The translations under genes were made by a program, and so were the position numbers. A DNA stretch of 64,000 bases from Cinclus cinclus. Lineage: Eukaryota; Chordata; Aves; Passeriformes; Cinclidae. Every line of letters starts with the position of its first letter. Within the stretch, counting starts at the first letter, position 1. Below are positions 1 to 11,300 of the stretch, piece after piece. The notes beneath the pieces are model-generated. The model searched no databases. It saw only the letters and a list, made by a program, of their open reading frames with translations, and was not told the origin of the DNA. The stretch spans positions 102,007,324-102,071,323 of the forward strand of contig NC_085046.1 of assembly GCF_963662255.1 (NCBI RefSeq). Reading direction: 5' to 3'.

Positions 1-1700
1 ATAGAAAACACAGTAATCCTCTTCTCCAAGAATGTACATACTGAATTGAAATTTGAGAAGAATCCGTTTTCTTAAGAAATTGTTATAATGGGCACTGAAC
101 AATGGTGATATCCTCCTGCAAACTAATTCGAAGGTGGTTTTTTTAGTTGTATACAGATGTTTAGTTAAACTATAATAATCAAGTCAGATGATAAAGTCCA
201 GAGAGGGATCTCAATTAACATTTCCTAGCTCTTGTGTAATATTATCATGAGGATAAATACATGTAATAATAAATGGGCATTTATTATTGCATGGTTGCAA
301 GATGGTACTCTTCAGCTTGCTGTTACTTGAAGAAATGGTTAAACTGATCATAAAGCTGTAAACTGGCAAATTTTATGTTGTGCAGATGCTCCTTCTTACC
401 CTTTCCTTTGTACTTGGCTCCCAACTGGTACTTATGATCCTGAACAGAGGATTCCTTAACCTGACCTCTATGATTTTAGAACAAACGACAGTTTGGCTCT
501 TGAAATTTGTTGACTTTTCTCTCCACAGATGTTTTGCTTTGCTCCTCCTTGCCTGCCCTGAAATTTAAGAAGTTCCTGGTGTGAGCAAAGAATGGATCTG
601 TTGGAAAGGACAGATGTGGCGTGTTATTTATTTGCAGACTTGAAGGCCTTTGATAAGGTTTTATGGCAGAAATTTTTCATTTTATATCTCCTTGACCTAT
701 AGATATTTCTCTTTGTCTATGTTTTGAATATAAACACTGCTATACTTTCTCAAGTACAATTCATAACTCTGAGTTATATGATAAGAAATTGCTTTTATGC
801 AAAATATGTAACTCAATATTATTTTCCTGAGTTTCCTGACTTCCTTGATCAATCAAAAAAATCTCTAGCCAGCCAAGCTGAAGTCCAAACTGCAAAGAGC
901 TGCCCACAATTTGAAGAACGGCAGCCTAACTCTGCTCATGCATATTTTTTGTATTTTAAAATACAGTTTTTAATGCAATACCATAGAAAGGAGCACAATG
1001 TTTTCATAAGAAATAAACGACATATTTAAAACAAGCTTACTCTTTTTTTCCTTAAGAAAGAGGCATTTGGCATTTGAGAGATGGTATCTGTTGACTCAAA
1101 TTTCCCCACCTTAACTAATTGTTGGCATGGAGTTCTTTTCCCAGGAAAATGTTCCCTGCTGCACCTTCCTTGAAATACTCATTAAGGAGTACTGTAGATA
1201 TGAGCTCTGCGACATGACAAACCTTAAAGCAGTAAACTCTAATGGAGATGAACTTTCCTGAAGCACTGAATAAATGTGGCTGTCTTGAGAAATCTCTACA
1301 ACATTTTTGCTATGTTTTGTGCTGGTTTCATAAGGTAGCTGATTATTAAAAAGCTGCAAAGATTTTCTATGGGACAAAAAGTAATCAACCTCATTGTTCA
1401 GCTGCTGAGGAGAGAACTCATTTAATTTACAAACATGGCTGATTTGTTGTGGTTATGTGGAACAGAATCTGGAAAACTGTCAGCAAGGGAGTGAAGTTTC
1501 AAAGGTGGGGATGAACAATGCATAAGGAAATCCTTTACAGATTTTTATATATTTATTTATTAACATGTAAAAACATCAGCCGTGTGGAAAAGTTGTATGT
1601 TGAATTACTTTAGCGGTACTTTCTCTCTTCCCACTCCTTTACCTAATTTCGCACGCTCACCTTTCCCTTCATCCTCCTTGCAAAAATCCTCAGTTCAATA
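1..1700. other. 5' flanking DNA upstream of LAMA1, no gene seen
   Basis: AT-rich sequence with many stops in all frames. The open stretches are short and show no recognisable protein family or splice-flanked exon. I see no tRNA, rRNA or clear interspersed repeat here. The composition changes sharply to GC-rich at about 1720. Confidence 0.6.
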
Positions 1701-1835
1701 ACTACGGCTTTCCAGAAGTTTTTAGGCACGGGGCTCGTTGGGCTCGCCGCGCAGCACCCGCAAGATGCGGTCGGGACCGCAAGTGCTTCGGGGGCGCCTC
1801 TGCGGGGTCCCTGAGCGTGTGAGGGGGGAGAGTGG

Positions 1836-2139
1836 GGAGGGGTGTGTGTGAGGAGGGGTCTGTGTGAGGAAGGGTGTGTGTGAGGAGGGGTCTGTGTGAG
1901 GAGGGGTGTGTGTGAGGAGGGGTGTGTGTGAGGAAGGGTGTGTGTGAGGAAGGGTGTGTGTGAGGAAGGGTCTGTGTGAGGAAGGGTCTGTGTGAGGAGG
2001 GGTCTGTGTGAGGAAGGATCTGTGTGAGGAGGGGTCTGTGTGAGGAAGGGTCTGTGTGAGGAGGGGTCTGTGTGAGGAAGGATCTGTGTGAGGAAGGGTC
2101 TGTGTGAGGAAGGGTCTGTGTGAGGAGGGGTCTGTGTGA
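1836..2139. repeat. 16-bp minisatellite, 19 tandem units, just upstream of the promoter
   Basis: The unit is GGARGGGTSTGTGTGA (16 bases). Nineteen consecutive units of exactly 16 bases fit 1836-2139 with no insertion or deletion. Variation is confined to three sites: G or A at position 4, an occasional A for G in the GGGT core (units 12 and 16), and G or C after the T. The GTG form clusters at the distal end (units 1, 3, 5-8) and the CTG form dominates nearer the gene. The array stops 61 bases before the TATA-like box. Confidence 0.95.
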
Positions 2140-2156
2140 GCGAGCTCCCGCTGGTG

Positions 2157-2258
2157 CGGGGCGGGGCGGGCAGGGGGCGGCGGGGGAGCACATAGAGCAC
2201 ATATAAGGCGGGCGGGCTCGGCGGGGCGGGCAGCGTCCCTCCAGCGGCGGCACCAGCG
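2157..2258 (+). promoter_or_regulatory. LAMA1 core promoter: GC boxes, TATA-like box, short 5' UTR
   Basis: GC boxes (GGGGCGGG at 2163-2170 and GGGCGG at 2175-2180) precede a TATA-like element ATATAAGG at 2201-2208. A TATA box there would place the transcription start near 2230-2235, giving a 5' UTR of roughly 25 bases. No ATG lies between the TATA-like box and the start codon at 2259. The start position is inferred from spacing only. Confidence 0.7.
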
Positions 2259-2340
2259 ATGGGCAGCGGCGGGCGGCGGCTGCCGGTGCTGCTGGCGGCG
2301 ACTTGGCTGCTATGGGTGCCGGGGCAGGGTCAGCCCCGAG
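2259..2340 (+). CDS. LAMA1: LAMA1 exon 1: start codon and signal peptide
   Basis: Encodes residues 1-27 plus one base. The ATG has a strong Kozak context (G at -3, G at +4). The peptide has a basic n-region (MGSGGRR), a hydrophobic core ([13 protein letters not shown]) and a Gly/Gln/Pro c-region, as expected of a secretory signal peptide cleaved at about residues 22-25. The donor is CGAG|gtgagc. The leader is about ten residues longer than the human one as I recall it and is GC-rich, like the surrounding CpG island. Confidence 0.9.
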
Positions 2341-5300
2341 GTGAGCGCAGGACGGGGGTGCGGGGGTGAGCGGCACAATGTAAAGCAGGGCAGCGCCTGA
2401 GGGGTCTGCAACCTTTCCCCCGCGGGGCTGGGGAAGCCTCGGCAGTGTCCCCGTCCCCGCCGGGCACAGCCGGTGCGGGGGCTGCGTTGGGATGCGAAGG
2501 CAGCCCGCGATGGGAGGCGGGCTGGGGTCCGGCAGTGCCGACCGCACGCTTCCCCACGGCCTCCCCCACCTCCTTGATCCCTGTTCTCTTCCCCCATCTC
2601 CACGTTTTGCAGCCGCCCTCCCCCACTTTTCCTGGAGTCCTTTCTCCTCCCTCGGCGGCGGGGGCCACTCGGCCCGGCCGGCTCCGGGGCCGCCCACTCC
2701 CTTTGTGGGAGACGCCGTGGAGCGGCAGGGACCCGGGGGAGGGGGCGACCCCGCCGCTCCCCGCTCCTGCGGCTCGGGCAGCCCCCGGCCGAGCCTCTGG
2801 CCCGGCGGGAGATAGGCTCAGAGCCGGGCACGGGCCGCGGTCCCGGGGTCCCTCTCTGTGGAAGGGAGAAGAGCCGCAACCCCTAGGGATGCTGCACGCT
2901 GTCGCTAATATAAACTAGGTTAAGCTCTGTTTCAAGGAGTGAGAAGAGTCCTAAACCACTTAACTGGGAAGAAACAGAGGCAGCATGAAGAAATAATTTA
3001 CGAAAGTTTTTTGTTTTTTGTTTGTTTTTTGTTTTTTTTTTTTTTGTTTTTTTTTTGTTTTTGTTTTGTTTTTTGTTTTTTTTTTTTTACATGGGCTGGC
3101 GGGTGCGCTGCGGCCGGGACACCGGAACGCTCCGCGCCGAGTTCTTACTCTCGAATGACTTCACTCATCACACGCATCCTCTTTGTTCAAGTGCTGTAAC
3201 TTGGGTTGTCCCGGTGAGACCCAAGCTGCTGAGCACATCGGCTCACTCTGTTGCTGGCTTAACAATAATTGACTACGGTGTGCTGGGTCGTGATGGGAAG
3301 GGCTGGTATACACCAGATGCTCTCACCTTTGGCTTGGGTCAGCTCCTGCTGGGGTCTACAGCAGAATTTCTGCCGATCCCTACTCCCTGCACACGAATCC
3401 CCAGTCCCGTTAGGTCTCTATTAAAACCAAACCAAAAAATCTTGAATGGAAAATGTTTGGAAGGCATATGTTGTGCAGATGCATGACTTGTTTTCTTTAC
3501 GATGAAGTATGGTGTTTCAGATGAATATAGTGTGGGAGATCAGTATCTGGATGTTTACGGGCTGCAATCAAAGCGAGTGTTTATTAATATAATTATGTGT
3601 ACAAAATATCCTCTAGGTAAAGAGGACAAAATCAAGCCCAAGTAAATGTCAGAGGCCATATGTCTCAGCTTGAAAATAAATACGTTTTACTTTGGTTATG
3701 AAAATTGAGTCGTGGAAACAAATGAAATGCCAGACAAAGTGATATAAATGTTGCTTTTTAGTTTTTTCCTTTGAGGTACCATTTTGCATCAAATAACCTT
3801 AATTCAATATTAAATCCTATTTGAATATATATGATGGCATGCAATTTAAAAGGTAGGAATTTTCCTGAAGCTTGTCATGTATGGGTGACAAGAGCCAATA
3901 CCTTTCTTGTTTCTTCATTAACATTTGCAGTGATCTCACTGCAGTTATGTGCAGCTTTTATATAGCAGCCGACGGGTGCGCTAGAGGCATCTGGATGTAA
4001 TACTTGCTTTTTATGTCAGTGATTGAAGCTACCAATGTATTTCATTGCTTCTAAGCCACCTCTCCTGGGAATATTTAAGTTCATAATTATGTTTTTCTAG
4101 TTGAAAGATCAGGTCGAGAGACAATTCCTCCTATTAGATTAAGTTGATAGAATTTTTTTTCTCAGCGTGAGAGCACAGATCATCCAAGGAAGCTGTGAGT
4201 TTCAACCCCCCTGGTGGTGAACTGCCTTACAAAAGCCACAATTCAAGATAACTGATCCTAAAACAATGTGAAGAATGCGATGCAGATTAGAATAGCCATG
4301 TTACTTTTACAGAAAGTAAACAACTTAAACTCAGAATTGTAAGCATCTTGATGAAGTAAAAACACATTTTGAGATGAGGGTGGAAAGGTTTCTCAGAGCA
4401 ATTGTAAAGAGAACTTTTGGACAAAAGTATTTTGGCATGGCTGTGGAGAATGCTGTGGTAGAATTCAAAGCATTTCTTGTTTTTCTGTTCAGTTTTGCTT
4501 TTGTCCTGTCAGCAAATGAAGAAGCTGGGGGGTACCACAGATGCAAGGGTCTGTCAGAAAGTGCTGAAGTCCAGCCTGAGAAACATACGATCCTGAAGTC
4601 ACTGCACTGAACAACTTTGAAAGTTAATGATTGGTTCTTTCAGCCTAAAGATTAATATCTACAGGGCTGTAAAATTTAGTTGGTATTTTAATTACAGGTG
4701 TTTTGTTAAAGTGTCCCTATCATAGTGAGAAGTTTGGTTTGCATTTTCTGTTGAGTCTCTTGTATCCACTAATGGAGTAACTCTTCATGGAATGTGTAAC
4801 TCAGCATCTAGATACAAAGGAATTATTTTATGTCAGAAGCAAAAAGCCATTTCAGAAGCTTGTTGTAGCAGCTTTGCTCTGTTGGAACTGTTCTTTGTTA
4901 TGCTGGAGTTAAGTGATACATGTCTTCAAAGTAGAAATGAAAATTGGTTAATGATTTTGGACACTATTGCCTGTATGTCATAAATTTGACTGCCACTGTC
5001 AGGTGATTTTTTTTTCTGTAATAATAATAAAAAAATCCTGCTACTGTAAACCTGTGGTAGTGTTAACTTGGAAGGCTACAGTTGTAGACTAAATATTTCC
5101 TCAGCTGCATCTGTTTGTTTGTGTAAGCTGGTGTGCTGAAGTAGCCTCTCTGTTGTTCCTGCTTGGGGTTTTTGTTAAGTGCTGATGCTCATGGAACTGT
5201 ATCTGATGGATTCAGGGAACTGAATGGCCCCAGAAGGGTCCTCCACCTGGGCAGAGATGAACATAGGTATTTCACATGCCTGTCACCCACTGGGTTTCAG

Positions 5301-8300
5301 ACCTGCTTTGCTGGTTTAGTAAGTATTCTTAGGCTATGACTAATATACAAATTGTGACATTACCTCAGCATCCACTTTTTTTTTTCTGAAACATAAGTGA
5401 TATCAATTATATTGTTAGAGCACATTCCCAGGCAGTGGGAGATTTATGTTAATCTCCTTAGTCTGAGGTGGTTTGAACCCACATCTCCAATCTCTGAATG
5501 GAGTGCTGTATTACCAAGTTGCTGTGACAGATGATGCAGAGGAGGAGTGTCTGAAATCTCTCCAGACCTCTCTTTGAAACTGAGCTACTGTACAGCCAAG
5601 GTGGCAAGTTTCCTTCCAGAAGAAGAAAAGCTGATGTTTTTGTTGGATCATTAGTGTGCTCAAAATGTAAGGAGAATACAAGTGCAGGCCTCCCTCTCTT
5701 TTATTTATTTGTCATAAGTGTCAATAAGGTGTTTGACTTCAGGAAAAACTCTTTTATTGTACCAGTGTCTGTTGGGATTTGTTTGTTTGTTTACTTGTTG
5801 TTTTAGATTTTAGTTGTTTTTACTGGGTTTCTCAAGCCTGGCACCACTCATGAGGTGGGTGTGAATCCCACTTAGTGAAGAAGGGCTCTTTGGTGCCTAA
5901 GTCGGGGTGGTGGGCTCCACCTCAGGAAGTAAAGTACTTTAATTGCAGGAGTTGCAGCATTTGACAGAAGTTTGGGGTGTTGTGGATTTGGCTGTTAGTC
6001 TGTGAGCCTGGCTTGGTGTATCTTGCGTTCTCAGCTGCCTCACTACAATCTCATGCATTCAAAGGTGTTTTGTGCAGTGAATTAGTTTGCTCTGATGCTG
6101 TTAAAATGCAGAGACAGACTTCCAGAATGTACTTGGAGGAAGTTTTTTCTGGAGTTCCAAGATGAGCTGGATACTGTTTTCACAATTGCTTTCTGTATGA
6201 GATAAAAAGAGTATCTTAAGTGCTTCACCATACTGCTTTGTGGGTTCATGTATGTTGGTGGCTTGAACAAACCTTATTGCCATCAGTCTTAAATAGCAGT
6301 TTTTTCCCCAACATCTGCAACAGATTTAAGTGTTATAGAAAATGCGAAGGTTTCTATTCCCTGCAAAGTTTGTCTTTACTTCTAAAAATTTTCCTTTAAC
6401 ATTTTTGCTATGTTTCCACTGATGTGAATATTGTTTCCTGATGAGAGAACACTAAAGGAAATTTTAAGTTCCTTGAGTCTTGTGAAACACTTAAGAGCAG
6501 TGCTGTTTGCAGCTTGCAGTGTGAGGCAGGAGACCAGCAAGCTAAAAAGATGACAGGAATCTGAGGCAGAATCACTTAACATTGTAGTAAGGTAAAAACT
6601 TGTTAATTTTTGGCAAAATTTGGTACAGTGGTATACTTGGCTTAAGTTTCCACTTTTTCCTCAGGTTTGGGAATCGCAGGTGCAGTGAAACTTGTACATC
6701 TTGTATCTTCAGGTAGGCTAAGTAGCAGAGCCCCAAGATACTTATTATCTGTTCACAGTCTTATTTAAGTTGTGAGATTGTGATAGAAGTCTCATGTCCA
6801 CCCACAAAGGAACACAAGATCATGGTGTTATTATTGCACCAATAATGAACCTAGAGAAATGAGCCCACAACCAGGGCTCTCCCATGACAGCATCTGATGT
6901 TTTATGGGAGCAGCCCTTCAGAGCTTGCAGGATGGGGGTGGTGGCAGTCTACAGGGGCATGGGACTTGCTGTGGGATACAGGGGAAGAACATCTTGGATT
7001 GCATGGGGCTTATGTTGGGATGAATGGAGGATAGGCCAAAGACATGGGGGTGGGTCAAAGTGGTTTAGCAAAGGGTGAGCGTTTGGGGATCTGTGGTGTG
7101 TGTCGTGATGGGGCTGGTTTGTGTGTAAGGCAGTTTTTGGCTCAGTGGCTGGGGTGGAGCTGTGGCCCTCAGGGGCTCGCATGCCAGACACCAGCAATAA
7201 GGAGATCATGAGTGTGTGGTGTGGGGGAGCACAGTTACTGGATTGTGGATGGGCATTGAAGAAATCAATCTCTGTGTATGAATGCATATTTTTCCCTGGA
7301 ACAAGGAACAGGATGAAAGCATTGCTGCTGGTGGCATTTGTGTGTTTCTTTGTGAATCTGTGTGCCTGTCCATATGTATTTGCACATACCCATATATCAA
7401 TTTCATATGTGTGTGGCTCTATATGTGCCTGTTGGGAATACATGCTCAGTTTACTAGTGGCTGGGCCTGGGAGCATGGACCTGCAGCAGCCCTGTCTTTC
7501 TTGGACTACAGGCCTTGGTACACCCCAGTAAAATTCTGGAAGAGCAGATCTAACTCCAGAGCTCTTGGATTTTGTTTCGTCTGAGTCCACTTGACTGTCA
7601 AAGCCTTAATATAGTGGAATTTATTCTATATAGTACTCTAAATGGTCAATTTTAGATGATCAGTTGATGATGTCACCTCAAACAGAGGTCACATTGCATC
7701 TCCTCAGGAATACTGATTTTGTGGATAACATTGTCTTAAAGTTACAGGGTTCCTAAGTTCATGATAAACAATATAAATATATTTTGAAACTTATTAAATA
7801 GGAATGAGGCTTGATCTTATTAAAATGAATATGTAGTGTAAAAAGCAATTGATGTCAACTAACAACAAATTTTGCTGATTGAGTTCTGACTTGTGGTTGG
7901 GGAAGAAGAGGAAAGAACTGAGAAATCTAATTTTTTCTGGTAGTCTGCAAGGAACATCATGGACATTCTGTGGGAAAAATGTGCTTGGTGCTGATTAAAG
8001 CTCTAAATTTAAAATCTGCTTTGTGCTTTTTTTCCCCCCTGATTTATTTTGCAAGAAATCACCGACCAGCCACAGACAATTTTCTTTTTTCTTGGAATAA
8101 AGAGGTACGTGACAGAAAAAAATCCCATGAAAGCATTCTAAGTTAGACTGAAGATTAAGATAAAAAATATTTGTCTGTTGTAAATATTTTCTCCATTCCC
8201 TGAGGGCTTAGAAAATGCATCTCTGGAAATTTAAGGCTATCAGTGTGTGTTTATCAGTTGTTGGTATTTGCATCAGTCTCACAAAAGGTCTTCAGGTGGG

Positions 8301-11300
8301 GTTTGCTGCCTTTCCTTACTTTTTTTTTTCTTCTGTCCTGCAGACATTTCTTCCTGAACAAACCAAGGAACGATATGTTGCAAAAGTTTTGCAAGACCAG
8401 ATTGGTTAGGTCAGCTTGCAGGAATTGTGATTTGTTAGTTGGTGTAAACCTTGGGAGCGCATCAGTCAAACTTTTTTTTTTTAAAATTATGCTTTTAGTT
8501 ACTTAAGTGATATCTCAGAGGCTCTGTGCTGTGCTTCTGAGCTTGCAGATATGGGTGCAGCTCTCTGTCTTTGAGACTTGAGGCCAATGCTTCATTTGCT
8601 TGTGTGTCAGAGCAAAATGAAGGCTAGGTATATCTTTGTTTGTTCTTTCATAGTTACTTCTGCTATGTAAGGACTTCAATGATTTCTCAATTGTTCTGTG
8701 TTATTTTTTAGAGACTAGAAAAAAACCCCTGCTTTTCCCCTGAAAATAATTATTTTATACACATTTTTGAGTATTAAAGCCTATATACTTTAAAATTTTA
8801 CAGGAAAACTGGAAGAATTTTTTTTGTAATTACAGTCGATATAAATAAGAGTCTGAAAATAGGAAAGCATGAAATTGTAAGACTATAAACTTAACTTTCA
8901 GTATTCTAATAGCAAATACTGTAGATACACATAATTTAAACTTCTCTTTCTGATGTGAAACAGCAATTGCAATTCCTGAGAAGAGCAAGGAAAAATGTAA
9001 GAATGCTTTGGTTTTACCTGAAAACTGGGTTTTTAAATATTTTTTTAAAGTATCTCTGGAAAATCTCAACTGTTCTCTGTGAGCTCAGAGAGCCATTGGA
9101 AGGGAGGTGGATTCATAGTAGGCGTTTTCACCCACTGCCCTTTCCTTGAGGAAAAGGCTTTGTAAAGCAGCAGTTAATGTGGGTCGTTGGGCTGACACGG
9201 CTGTTTTTTTCCTTGTTATTTTTGGGCTTTTCCTACAAGGCAAAGTCCGAGAAGATCCCAGTGCTGCTTTGTGTAGGCGGAGTTGATGTCAGCCTTCAGC
9301 AATAAATTCCTTCTGTTTTGTCGTATTTAACTTGTTAGCTTTTGCTTCTTTTTTTTTTTAAACTGTCATTCGATACAGTAACAGCTCTGTCAGAAATATT
9401 CCCCAACTAATTCTTTTAGATTAAAGATTCAGATTTGAAAGTTGTTTTGCTAGCATAATGTAATTCCTTTCTGTGAGTTCATTTATTGTGCTGTGGGACA
9501 TCTGCCCCCATCTTGATTCCCGCATGAGAATAAAGCTTAAAAAGCTGTTTAAAAAATGGTCTTCCCAAGGTGGAAGGGTGTTTTTTTTCTTTTTGGCTCT
9601 GCCTGCATTTTTATTGCTGCTTGCTCAAAAAATTACCTTGATAATAGGCTGATGTACACTACCTTCTTAATTGTATTTCTGTAACTTCTATTTGCTGAGA
9701 GTCTGAGAGGACAGTGTAGAACCTGTACAGGTAATTCAAAACTACCTCTCGAGTCTTGATTTGATTATTGGATTGTTATTTTTTTTTGTTGTGAACCCAA
9801 TGAAGCAAAAAGTTTTTAATACAAAATCCTTACTCTGTAAGTCAGTGAGGTTGGTGTTGCTGACTGTAAAAAAAAAAAAAAAAAAAAAAAGTTGGAATTC
9901 AGTCATTGAGCATGACAGTGAATTGGAGGTGTCATTGATGGTAACTTAGATTAGTATTGATTTTTTTTTTGTTAGGTTTTTTTTGAAAGCACGACTGGAA
10001 TTTTGCCTTCTGTCACAAAACCCAAAGATGTGTGTCCAGAAATATTTGTGTGGGAAGGAGAGAAAAAAAGCCCAGTAGCAACTGAGATATTCAATGCAAT
10101 TTGATTGTGGCTGGGTGCAACCTTGCCAGGGAGCACTGGAGAAGGGATCTATGTTATCCTTTTTTTTATTTTTTTTTTTAAATTTTTTTTTGGTGGACAC
10201 CGGCAGAGTGAGCTTTGCAGCAAGCACACAAGGTGTTGGGCAGTCTGGGTGCCTGGGAGGATGACAGCCCGGGGAGCCTGACTGCACCTGTGATGCTCCA
10301 TACCCAGGCAGAACTGCTGCCAGGCTGGATGGAACCCAGCCAGGCTCCACTGATTCCTCGGGAGACTCCGGTCCCATCTAGGGTATCTAGACAGTGAGTG
10401 AATCAGGGAGTCTAGCACCAGCAGTAGGCCTATACTTTAAAAACCAGTTACTCCTACCTTCCCTGTTTCTGGCTGTTTCTTTACAGAAGTGAGAAAAACA
10501 GCTCCTAGAAGGGCTTCACTATCGATAAAACTGTGGAAGAGAGTCCACTGGTTTTTCTTGTCTAGTTTTATTTCAAATGCATGAATAGCTGATCTGTGTT
10601 TTGTTACTCTGCTCGCCACATCATTCATAATTCATATATTTTGCTTTCCTTTGTTGTGCTGTCTTTTGTGCATATCTTGCACTGCTGTAGGAGGGGAGGG
10701 CAAAAAAGGCCTGTAACTGTGTGCCAATCCTCTGATGATTAGGTTGTTTCTACTTTATTGGCTGAGAAGGGCTAGATAGCAGAAGTTTAAACGTGAATGT
10801 TCTTTGAATTGTCAAGATCTGTGAAACCCTATGGTTTAAATTAGGGTTGTGAAATATATACTGCTGAAGTTTCTAGGATTCCTTTTATTTGCTTTAGCTT
10901 GTAGTTTCTGAAATGCGTGCTCAATGCCTTCTGCTAGAAAACACCCTTTAAAATATGCTGAAGAAATAATTTTGATGGCAAAATGAAAGATTAAATCTAC
11001 ATCACTGACTTGGGGAGAGTTGCTGTGGATTTACATTACATTTACTGACAGCTCTTCATTCCTTCAGTAGTTGTTAACTAATGCATTCATTTTGTGTGCC
11101 TCTTTTTGAATTGCCAGAGTAGTTCAATTCACTCTTACGTGACAATTTATCTCTTACAGCATAAAGAAAAGAGTTTGTATAGATAGAAAGCAAATCTGCT
11201 ATGTGTCTCTTTTTTTTTTTTTTTTTTTTACTGTAACTAGGTTATTTAGATATTATCAATAAATCTCACTAAGACTTGATTAGAATTTTAGGAACTGCAC

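Larger units (their letters stand above)
1700..2880. promoter_or_regulatory. CpG island spanning the LAMA1 promoter, exon 1 and the start of intron 1
   Basis: GC-rich sequence with frequent CG dinucleotides starts near 1720 and runs to about 2880, where AT-rich intron sequence resumes. It contains the minisatellite, GC boxes, TATA-like box and first exon. CpG islands of this kind commonly mark the 5' ends of vertebrate genes. Boundaries are by eye. Confidence 0.75.

Noticed and set aside
570..705. Peptide with AFDKV after an acidic residue, resembling a LINE reverse-transcriptase motif
   Set aside because: Only a few residues match and the surrounding frame does not resemble CR1 reverse transcriptase.
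1643..2697. Long minus-strand open frames (185 and 331 aa) rich in His, Thr, Pro, Ser
   Set aside because: The 16-bp repeat has no stop on that strand and 48 bases return to the same frame, so it reads as a 16-residue repeat in all three frames. With CpG-rich flanks, this is enough to explain the open frames.
2310..2918. Several open frames on both strands in GC-rich sequence after exon 1
   Set aside because: Stop-poor CpG-island composition; no conserved protein and no splice support.
6949..7590. 213-aa minus-strand open frame in intron 1
   Set aside because: Low-complexity, no recognisable domain, overlapped by open frames on the other strand; probably chance.
9946..10418. Minus-strand open frames of 143 and 89 aa
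   Set aside because: Lys runs come from poly-T tracts; no family resemblance.
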